Part shown: positions 49,275 through 64,000 of the stretch, in pieces
Layout: each line of letters starts with the position of its first letter
How positions within the stretch are numbered: the first letter of the stretch is position 1
The notes under the pieces: model-generated
Told to the model about the DNA's origin: nothing
Databases searched by the model: none
Seen by the model: only the letters and a program-made list of their open reading frames with translations
NCBI RefSeq assembly: GCF_008329435.1
Contig: NZ_NPKN01000001.1
Coordinates: 885,261 to 949,260 of the forward strand
DNA length: 64,000 nt
Source: Rhodanobacter sp. T12-5
GTDB lineage: Bacteria; Pseudomonadota; Gammaproteobacteria; Xanthomonadales; Rhodanobacteraceae
Reading direction: 5' to 3'
Position numbers and translations under genes: made by a program

Positions 49275-49586
49275 CAAGTTTTTGAGGGCAGCCCCGGCCG
49301 GTACAGGTCGGGGTCGCTGTCAAAGACCGCAGGCGCGATCAGCGCGCGACGACGACGGGCAGGACGCTCGCACTGGCATGGAATCGCCGTTGTCGCCAGC
49401 GGGGTCGCTTAATCGGGTTTCTTGCAAATCCGGCCTGCGCAGATGGTGTCGCCCGATCTGGAATGGTTCGATGTGTTCTGGAAAGGCCACCACCCGGGGC
49501 GCCGAAGTGCCCCCGACGTCACGGACGGCGTCGCCCAGGACCGCAAGCGGCAGGAGCCGTGAGCGGAGTTCATTTGGAGGAGTGCA
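49275..49586 (+). promoter_or_regulatory. rplJ leader region
   Basis: This stretch of about 310 bases before rplJ holds no supported gene. It is the place where many bacteria carry the L10 leader RNA, to which the L10-L12 complex binds to repress translation. Several GC-rich hairpin arms are visible (for example around 49300-49400), and the segment ends in the strong GGAGGAGTGCA ribosome binding site. I could not match it to the leader consensus by eye. Confidence 0.5.
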
Positions 49587-50120
49587 ATGGCTCTAAATCT
49601 GTCTCAGAAGCATGAAGTAGTCGCCGAACTGGCAGAAGTTGCCGCGAAGGCCCACTCCCTGATTGCTGTCGAGTACGCGGGCACCACGGTCGAGCAGATG
49701 ACCGCGATGCGCAAGAAGGCCCGTGAATCCAGTGTGTACTTGCGAGTCGTCAAGAACACGCTGGCGTCGCGCGCCGTCGCCGGTACCGAATTCGAGGTCG
49801 TCAAGGACGCCCTGGTCGGTCCGCTGCTGTATGCGTTCTCGATGGAAGAACCCGGCGCTGCCGGTCGTCTGATCAAGGAATTCGCCAAGGGCAACGACAA
49901 GCTGAAGGCGAAAATCGTCTCGGTGGAAGGCAAGTTGCTGCCGGCTGAACACGTCGATGTGCTGGCTGCGTTGCCGACCCGCGAACAGGCGCTGGCCATG
50001 CTGGCCCGCGTACTGGCCGAACCGGCCACGATGTTCGCCCGCGTCATCAAGGCCGTGGCCGATCAGCAGGGTGGTGGCGAAGTCGCCGCCGAAGCTCCCG
50101 CTGAAGCCGAGCCCGCCTGA
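49587..50120 (+). CDS. rplJ: Ribosomal protein uL10
   Basis: This 177-residue protein anchors bL12 dimers to the ribosome. It starts [20 protein letters not shown] and has [20 protein letters not shown] and the C-terminal helix that binds bL12 ([14 protein letters not shown]). The ATG follows GGAGGAG. It is co-transcribed with rplL, 47 bases downstream. Confidence 0.97.
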   Translation: MALNLSQKHEVVAELAEVAAKAHSLIAVEYAGTTVEQMTAMRKKARESSVYLRVVKNTLASRAVAGTEFEVVKDALVGPLLYAFSMEEPGAAGRLIKEFAKGNDKLKAKIVSVEGKLLPAEHVDVLAALPTREQALAMLARVLAEPATMFARVIKAVADQQGGGEVAAEAPAEAEPA

Positions 50121-50167
50121 GTTCGACATCTACTCAACAAATCGAATCCATTTCAGAGGTAAATCAA

Positions 50168-50536
50168 ATGTCCCTGTCCAACGAACAAATCGTTGAAGCC
50201 GTAGCCGCCAAGTCGCTGATGGAAGTGATGGATCTGGTCAAGGCCATCGAAGAGAAGTTTGGCGTGACCGCCGCCGCTCCGGTTGCCGTTGCCGGCCCGG
50301 CCGCTGCTGCCCCGGCTGCCGAAGCGCAGACCGAATTCGACGTCATCCTGAAGACCGCCGGCGCCAAGAAGGTCGACGTGATCAAGGCTGTTCGCGCGAT
50401 CACCGGCCTGGGCCTGAAGGAAGCCAAGGACCTCACCGAGGCCGGTGGCGTCCTGAAGGAAGCCGTGTCGAAGGAAGACGCCGAGAAGTTCAAGAAGGAC
50501 CTCGAAGCTGCCGGCGCCACTGTCGAACTGAAGTAA
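50168..50536 (+). CDS. rplL: Ribosomal protein bL12
   Basis: This 122-residue protein forms the flexible stalk that recruits translation GTPases. The N-terminal dimer domain ([20 protein letters not shown]), an alanine-rich hinge ([16 protein letters not shown]) and the globular domain ([20 protein letters not shown]) are all present. A hairpin and a dispersed repeat lie between it and rpoB. Confidence 0.97.
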   Translation: MSLSNEQIVEAVAAKSLMEVMDLVKAIEEKFGVTAAAPVAVAGPAAAAPAAEAQTEFDVILKTAGAKKVDVIKAVRAITGLGLKEAKDLTEAGGVLKEAVSKEDAEKFKKDLEAAGATVELK

Positions 50537-50577
50537 TTGACGCCTTGCGCGTCGTCAGTTTGATCTAGCGTCAAGCG

Positions 50578-50603
50578 AGCCTGGGGGCGTGAGCCCCCGG
50601 GCT
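50578..50603 (+). terminator. rplL-rpoB attenuator hairpin
   Basis: AGCCTGGGGGC and GCCCCCGGGCT form an 11-base stem (one T:G) with a GTGA loop. There are only two following T bases, so it is likely a partial terminator, as known between rplL and rpoB in E. coli. Confidence 0.65.
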
Positions 50604-50624
50604 TTGCCCGCTTAGACAGGAAAG

Positions 50625-50697
50625 GGGAATGGAGAATCTGAAATCGCAATGACAGCGCCGGTACGCGGCCTCTGACGATTCCCGATTCTCGATTCCC
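50625..50697. repeat. Inverted repeat in the rplL-rpoB space
   Basis: GGGAATGGAGAATC (50625-50638) and GATTCTCGATTCCC (50684-50697) are inverse complements with one mismatch and lie 45 bases apart. A second GATTCCC word precedes the right arm. It belongs to the same GATTC-type family as the elements at 46578 and 54967. Confidence 0.75.
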
Positions 50698-50800
50698 AAA
50701 TCCCTGACCCGGGCGGCCTTGGCCGTCCGGTAAAGACAAATTATTCATTCAGCCGGTGTGTGCACCACCGGCGTCACTGCGAACCGAGGCGCTACCGATC

Positions 50801-54961
<4,161 letters not shown>

Positions 54962-54966
54962 TCGAC

Positions 54967-54987
54967 GGGATTCGGGATTCGGGATTC
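54967..54987. repeat. Heptad repeat in the rpoB-rpoC space
   Basis: Three tandem GGGATTC heptads lie five bases after the rpoB stop. Only a short partial complement (CCCGGATTCC, about 55018-55027) follows, so it looks like a half-element or a decayed copy of the one at 46578. Confidence 0.75.
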
Positions 54988-55091
54988 GTGGTTTGCAGAA
55001 GCAGACCTGAGCCCGGTCCCGGATTCCGCAAGCTCCACTTGTTCGAACCGCGGACCTCGACATCAAGAATTTGCTCCGACCGGAGATTCAA

Positions 55092-59306
<4,215 letters not shown>

Positions 59307-59341
59307 GCCCGGTCAGGGCCTTATTCGCTGACATACGAAAT

Positions 59342-59361
59342 GAGGTGCATGGACGCACCTC
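59342..59361 (+). terminator. Possible hairpin after rpoC
   Basis: GAGGTGC and GCACCTC form a perfect seven-base stem with a six-base loop, 35 bases after the rpoC stop. There is no T-run, so it may only slow polymerase before the rpsL promoter. Confidence 0.4.
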
Positions 59362-59392
59362 GTGTTCGGGTCCAGGACGGCTGAGCACTGGC

Positions 59393-59421
59393 TTGCCTAT
59401 GGCGGGCCGCTCATGTTAAAT
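59393..59421 (+). promoter_or_regulatory. Sigma-70 promoter of the str operon
   Basis: TTGCCT (59393-59398) and TTAAAT (59416-59421) are spaced by 17 bases and lie 63 bases before the rpsL start. It should drive rpsL-rpsG-fusA-tuf. Confidence 0.75.
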
Positions 59422-59483
59422 TCCCGCTTCTTGGCAGACCGAGCTTGATCGGGCTGCCTTTATGTTTTCAGGAACAGCTTCGC

Positions 59484-59858
<375 letters not shown>

Positions 59859-59927
59859 TGTCAGTGCGGCCTTTGCTGGCCGCTTTCAGGCGGACAGGAA
59901 TGTCCGCGAAAATAACGGACAACAAAC

Positions 59928-60395
59928 ATGTCGCGTAAAGGTTCACATCCCGCCCGTCTGGTTCTGCCGGATCCCAAGCACGGCAGTCAGCTGATCGCCC
60001 GTTTCATCAACATGGTGATGAAGAGCGGCAAGAAGTCGGTCGCCGAGAGCATCGTCTATGGTGCCCTGCAGCACATCGGCGAAAAGAATGCCGAGCCGGT
60101 GGCTCTGGTCGAGAAGGCGCTGAACAACATCGCCCCTGCGGTCGAGGTGAAGTCGCGCCGTGTTGGCGGCGCCACCTACCAGGTGCCGGTCGAAGTGCGT
60201 CCGGGTCGCCGCATGGCGCTGGCGATGCGCTGGGTCATCGACGCCGCCCGCAAGCGTGGCGAGACCTCGATGCCGCGCAAGCTGGCTGCCGAACTGCTGG
60301 AGGCTTCCGAAAGCCGCGGCGGTGCTGCCAAGAAGCGCGAAGAAACGCATCGCATGGCCGAGGCCAACAAGGCCTTTTCGCACTACCGCTGGTAA
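59928..60395 (+). CDS. rpsG: Ribosomal protein uS7
   Basis: This 155-residue protein starts assembly of the 30S head. It begins [20 protein letters not shown] and has [19 protein letters not shown] and the C-terminal [20 protein letters not shown]. In E. coli uS7 represses the str operon by binding the rpsL-rpsG space; here that space is 69 bases. A 241-base space with three hairpins follows before fusA. Confidence 0.97.
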   Translation: MSRKGSHPARLVLPDPKHGSQLIARFINMVMKSGKKSVAESIVYGALQHIGEKNAEPVALVEKALNNIAPAVEVKSRRVGGATYQVPVEVRPGRRMALAMRWVIDAARKRGETSMPRKLAAELLEASESRGGAAKKREETHRMAEANKAFSHYRW

Positions 60396-60636
60396 GCGCA
60401 TCTTCTGCCGTCCTTCGTGATGGCGGAAACAGACCCGCCATCCGTGACGGGCTGCTGAAATCCAGGCCGCCATTTTGGCTGGCTTGAACAAGCCGGCAAG
60501 CATGCCGGGCTTCGTGTGTCCTTGCCATTTTTCCCGATGGCAAGGAACAAGCCGGCTCCCTGCCGGACTTCTCAATTAAACGTGGCCCGGATGGCCGCAT
60601 AAATCGGGCAGGGCGGCCCGGCACAGGTACATATCA
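60396..60636 (+). promoter_or_regulatory. rpsG-fusA space with three hairpins
   Basis: Two units begin with GAACAAGCCGGC (60486-60497 and 60545-60556). Each is followed within five bases by a partner, TGCCGGGCTTC and TGCCGGACTTC, so each can fold. Between them CCTTGCCAT and ATGGCAAGG (60520-60545) form a third perfect nine-base stem. No gene was found here. It may control read-through or mRNA processing before fusA. Confidence 0.6.
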
Positions 60637-62754
60637 ATGGCACGCACCACTCCAATCGATCGCTACCGCAACTTCGGCATCATGGCCCACATCGATGCCG
60701 GCAAGACCACCACCACGGAGCGCATCCTGTTCTACACCGGCGTCAGTCACAAGATTGGCGAGGTGCATGACGGTGCGGCCACGATGGACTGGATGGAGCA
60801 GGAGCAGGAGCGTGGCATTACGATCACGTCGGCGGCGACGACCGCGTTCTGGAAGGGCATGGATGGCTCGCTCGACCAGCACCGCTTCAACATCATCGAT
60901 ACGCCCGGACACGTGGACTTCACCATCGAAGTCGAGCGCTCGCTGCGCGTGCTCGACGGCGCCGTGTTCGTGCTCTGCGCGGTCGGTGGCGTGCAGCCAC
61001 AGTCCGAGACGGTGTGGCGTCAGGCGAACAAGTACAAGGTGCCGCGTCTGGCCTTCGTCAACAAGATGGACCGCACCGGTGCCAATTTCGACAAGGTCGT
61101 CAGCCAGCTGAAGGCACGTCTTGGTGCGCACGCCGTGCCGATGCAGGTGCCGATCGGTGCCGAAGACGGCTTCGAGGGCGTGGTCGACCTGCTCAAGATG
61201 AAGGCGATCATCTGGGACATGGAAACCCAGGGCATGAAGTTCGAGTACCGGGAGATTCCGGCGGATCTGGCTGACCAGGCTGCGGAGGCACGCGCCTACA
61301 TGGTCGAGTCCGCTGCCGAAGCTACCGAAGATCTGATGAACAAGTATCTCGAAGAGGGCGAACTCGACGAGGACGAGATCATCGCCGGCCTGCGTCAGCG
61401 CACGCTTGCCAACGAGATCATTCCGGTCTACTGCGGCACGGCGTTCAAGAACAAGGGCGTCCAGGCGATGCTTGACGCGGTGGTGCAGCTGTTGCCATCA
61501 CCTGCTGATCGCCCGCCGGTTGCCGGTGTGGACGAGGACGAGAACGAGGCGACGCGCAAGGCGGACGACAGCGCGCCGTTCTCAGCGCTCGCGTTCAAGA
61601 TCATGACCGATCCGTTCGTCGGTTCGCTGACGTTCTTCCGTGTCTATTCGGGCACGTTGAACTCCGGCGACGCCGTATACAACCCGGTCAAGAGCAAGAA
61701 GGAGCGCATCGGGCGCCTCCTGCAGATGCACGCGAACGAGCGTCAGGAACTGAAGGAAGTCCGTGCCGGCGACATCGCCGCCGCAGTCGGCCTGAAGGAC
61801 GTGACGACCGGCGACACGCTGTGCGCGCAGGATCACATCATCACCCTGGAGCGGATGACGTTCCCGGAGCCGGTGATCTCGATGGCGGTCGAGCCGAAGA
61901 CCAAATCGGACCAGGAAAAGATGGGTGTCGCCCTCGGCCGTCTGGCCGCGGAAGATCCGTCGTTCCGCGTGCGCACCGACGAAGAATCGGGCCAGACGAT
62001 CATCTCGGGCATGGGCGAGTTGCACCTGGACATCCTGGTCGACCGCATGCGCCGCGAGTTCAACGTCGAGGCCAACGTCGGCAAGCCGCAGGTGGCTTAC
62101 CGCGAGACGATCCGTTCGTCGGACGTCAAGTCGGATTACAAGCACGCCAAGCAGTCGGGCGGCAAGGGTCAGTACGGTCACGTCGTGATCGAGCTGTCCC
62201 CGATGACCGAGGAGGATCGCGCCAACCCGAACGTGAAGGACGATTTCCTCTTCATCAACGACATCACCGGTGGCGTGATTCCGAAGGAATTCATTCCGTC
62301 CGTCGAGAAGGGTCTGCGCGAGACCATCACCAGCGGTCCGCTGGCCGGCTTCCCGGTCGTCGGCGTGAAGGTGAAGCTCGTGTTCGGCTCCTACCATGAT
62401 GTCGACTCGTCCGAAATGGCGTTCAAGCTGGCGGCCTCGATGGCGTTCAAGCAGGGCTTCGCCAAGGCTTCGCCGGTGTTGCTCGAGCCGATCATGAAGA
62501 TCGAAGTGGTGACGCCGGAAGACTACGTCGGCGACGTCATGGGCGACATGAGCCGTCGCCGCGGCCTGCTCCAGGGCCAGGACGACACGCCGTCGGGCAA
62601 GACCATCGACGCGATGGTGCCGCTGGGCGAAATGTTCGGTTATGCGACGACGATCCGTTCGCTGACCCAGGGTCGCGCCACGTTCACGATGGAATTCGAC
62701 CATTACGCGGAGGCGCCGAGCAACATCGCCGAGCAGGTCATGAAGAACGCGTAA
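60637..62754 (+). CDS. fusA: Elongation factor G
   Basis: This 705-residue GTPase drives translocation on the ribosome. The P loop is [16 protein letters not shown]3 is [17 protein letters not shown] and G4 is [10 protein letters not shown]. Domains II-V follow, with [11 protein letters not shown] and [15 protein letters not shown] [15 protein letters not shown] near the end. Length is standard. It lies between rpsG and the second tuf gene. Confidence 0.98.
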   Translation: MARTTPIDRYRNFGIMAHIDAGKTTTTERILFYTGVSHKIGEVHDGAATMDWMEQEQERGITITSAATTAFWKGMDGSLDQHRFNIIDTPGHVDFTIEVERSLRVLDGAVFVLCAVGGVQPQSETVWRQANKYKVPRLAFVNKMDRTGANFDKVVSQLKARLGAHAVPMQVPIGAEDGFEGVVDLLKMKAIIWDMETQGMKFEYREIPADLADQAAEARAYMVESAAEATEDLMNKYLEEGELDEDEIIAGLRQRTLANEIIPVYCGTAFKNKGVQAMLDAVVQLLPSPADRPPVAGVDEDENEATRKADDSAPFSALAFKIMTDPFVGSLTFFRVYSGTLNSGDAVYNPVKSKKERIGRLLQMHANERQELKEVRAGDIAAAVGLKDVTTGDTLCAQDHIITLERMTFPEPVISMAVEPKTKSDQEKMGVALGRLAAEDPSFRVRTDEESGQTIISGMGELHLDILVDRMRREFNVEANVGKPQVAYRETIRSSDVKSDYKHAKQSGGKGQYGHVVIELSPMTEEDRANPNVKDDFLFINDITGGVIPKEFIPSVEKGLRETITSGPLAGFPVVGVKVKLVFGSYHDVDSSEMAFKLAASMAFKQGFAKASPVLLEPIMKIEVVTPEDYVGDVMGDMSRRRGLLQGQDDTPSGKTIDAMVPLGEMFGYATTIRSLTQGRATFTMEFDHYAEAPSNIAEQVMKNA

Positions 62755-62764
62755 CTTGTGCGAT

Positions 62765-62814
62765 CTTCCTGATCGCAGCGGCAAGGATCAGGAAGCGGCC
62801 ATGCGCATGGCCGC
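62765..62814 (+). other. Two hairpins between fusA and tuf
   Basis: CTTCCTGATC and GATCAGGAAG form a perfect ten-base stem (62765-62774 with 62786-62795). The palindrome GCGGCCATGCGCATGGCCGC (62795-62814) follows at once. There is no strong T-run, so they are more likely processing or stability elements than a terminator. Confidence 0.6.
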
Positions 62815-62878
62815 ACTCTTAAAAGAAGCGGCCATTCGTGGGCGTATCATCAAATAGGTTCTCTCAGAGGTTTGAGTC

Positions 62879-64000
62879 ATGGCAAAGGGTAAATTCGAAC
62901 GCACCAAGCCGCACGTCAACGTCGGCACGATTGGTCACGTGGATCACGGCAAGACGACGCTGACGGCGGCGCTGACGAAGGTCGGTGCAGAACGTTTCGG
63001 TGGCGAGTTCAAGGACTACAGCGCGATCGACGCGGCGCCGGAAGAGAAGGCGCGCGGCATCACGATCTCGACCGCCCACGTGGAATACGAGTCGCCGGTG
63101 CGCCACTACGCGCACGTGGACTGCCCGGGCCATGCGGATTATGTGAAGAACATGATCACGGGTGCGGCGCAGATGGACGGCGCGATCCTGGTGTGCTCGG
63201 CCGCGGACGGCCCGATGCCGCAGACGCGCGAGCACATCCTGCTGTCGCGCCAGGTCGGCGTGCCGTACATCGTGGTGTTCCTGAACAAGGCGGACATGGT
63301 CGACGACGCCGAGCTGCTCGAGCTGGTCGAGATGGAAGTGCGCGAGCTGCTGAGCAAGTACGACTTCCCGGGCGACGACACCCCGATCATCCACGGTTCG
63401 GCGCTGAAGGCGCTGGAAGGTGACCAGAGCGAAATCGGCGTGCCGTCGATCATCAAGCTGGTGGACGCGCTGGACAGCTACATCCCGGAGCCGGTGCGCA
63501 CGATCGACAAGCCGTTCCTGATGCCGGTGGAAGACGTGTTCTCGATTTCGGGCCGCGGCACCGTGGTGACCGGTCGTATCGAGCGCGGCATCATCAAGGT
63601 CGGCGACGAAATCGAAGTGGTCGGCATCCGCGACACGCAGAAGACCACCGTGACCGGCGTGGAAATGTTCCGCAAGCTGCTGGACCAGGGTCAGGCAGGC
63701 GACAACGCCGGTCTGCTGCTGCGCGGCCTGAAGCGTGACGACGTGGAGCGTGGCCAGGTGCTGGCCAAGCCGGGCACGATCACCCCGCATACGGACTTCG
63801 AGGCTGAGGTGTATGTGCTGTCGAAGGACGAGGGTGGCCGTCATACGCCGTTCTTCAAGGGTTACCGTCCGCAGTTCTACTTCCGCACGACCGACGTGAC
63901 CGGCGCTTGCCAGTTGCCGGACGGTGTGGAGATGGTGATGCCGGGCGACAACGTGAAGATGGTGGTGAGCCTGATCCACCCGATCGCGATGGACGAAGGC
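62879..64000 (+). CDS. tuf: Elongation factor Tu, copy 2 (cut by window end)
   Basis: The first 374 of the expected 396 codons are visible. The protein is identical to copy 1 over this stretch, and only one base difference was seen (62968). It is the tufA position, after fusA in the str operon. The two copies lie exactly 17,500 bases apart in the same orientation and flank the secE-nusG-rplKAJL-rpoBC-rpsL-rpsG-fusA block. Confidence 0.98.
   Translation, partial: MAKGKFERTKPHVNVGTIGHVDHGKTTLTAALTKVGAERFGGEFKDYSAIDAAPEEKARGITISTAHVEYESPVRHYAHVDCPGHADYVKNMITGAAQMDGAILVCSAADGPMPQTREHILLSRQVGVPYIVVFLNKADMVDDAELLELVEMEVRELLSKYDFPGDDTPIIHGSALKALEGDQSEIGVPSIIKLVDALDSYIPEPVRTIDKPFLMPVEDVFSISGRGTVVTGRIERGIIKVGDEIEVVGIRDTQKTTVTGVEMFRKLLDQGQAGDNAGLLLRGLKRDDVERGQVLAKPGTITPHTDFEAEVYVLSKDEGGRHTPFFKGYRPQFYFRTTDVTGACQLPDGVEMVMPGDNVKMVVSLIHPIAMDEG

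Noticed and set aside
50756..50800. Upstream GTG start for rpoB adding 15 residues
   Set aside because: All RpoB proteins of this group start at [10 protein letters not shown], and GAGGCG lies at a usable distance before that ATG.
62879..64000. Second tuf gene as an assembly duplicate of the first
   Set aside because: The flanks differ completely and each copy sits in its expected operon (tRNA-tuf and fusA-tuf), as in many proteobacteria.

Overview
The window is GC-rich, densely packed gammaproteobacterial chromosome. The gene content and order fit the Xanthomonadales, most likely the Rhodanobacteraceae (Rhodanobacter/Dyella/Luteibacter type). This placement is an inference from the hemA-lolB-ispE-tRNA-Gln-prs-rplY-pth-ychF order, the contiguous rpoBC and str operons, and the many TorF-porin, S8-protease and DUF-type genes. 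No rRNA gene, insertion sequence, prophage or CRISPR array was found.

Layout. (1) Positions 1-9219 hold a complete chemosensory operon on the + strand: STAS-cheY-cheA-cheW-mcp-cheR-cheD-cheB-mcp-like-STAS, ending at a strong bidirectional terminator. Its order resembles the Pseudomonas che2 type. The main receptor ends in a CheR-tether-like pentapeptide, and CheD and the receptor-like protein share a C-terminal tail. (2) Positions 9329-15283 are on the minus strand. They hold a small secreted protein, a Nudix hydrolase, an exonuclease-nitroreductase pair, and a four-gene operon of ECF sigma factor, membrane anti-sigma factor, S8 lipoprotein protease and TorF-type porin. A secreted beta-propeller-like gene is divergent from this operon. 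(3) Positions 16654-23115 hold cdd, the proton-translocating transhydrogenase genes pntAA / pntAB-pntB, and a sufT-like gene. The pnt genes are split by a reverse-oriented sigma / DUF3619-like / DUF3106 operon. (4) Positions 23601-33843 are an accessory region: a secreted M4 metalloprotease with two PPC domains, a short asparaginase, an AidB-like dehydrogenase, a thioesterase, an AT-richer orphan gene with a HEPN-like R-x4-H motif, WrbA, YihY, a TlpA-like thioredoxin, acylphosphatase and PPK2. (5) Positions 33979-44894 are housekeeping: prfA, hemA, a TPR lipoprotein, lolB, ispE fused in frame to a GNAT acetyltransferase, tRNA-Gln, prs, rplY, pth, ychF and a hotdog thioesterase. (6) Positions 44933-64000 hold the expression superoperons: tRNA-Tyr/Gly/Thr-tuf, tRNA-Trp-secE-nusG, rplKAJL-rpoBC and rpsL-rpsG-fusA-tuf. 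The second tuf gene is cut by the window end.

The genes work together as one chemosensory signalling unit, two envelope-type sigma/anti-sigma modules, and the core translation/transcription machinery. The most notable points are the GNAT-IspE fusion, an anti-sigma factor whose periplasmic domain looks like a subtilisin propeptide and which is encoded directly before a subtilisin-like protease, the HEPN-like orphan, and a family of inverted heptad-type repeats placed at junctions of essential genes. At pth and hemA these repeats supply the last codons and the stop. All function calls come from sequence motifs and remembered family knowledge; no database search was run.
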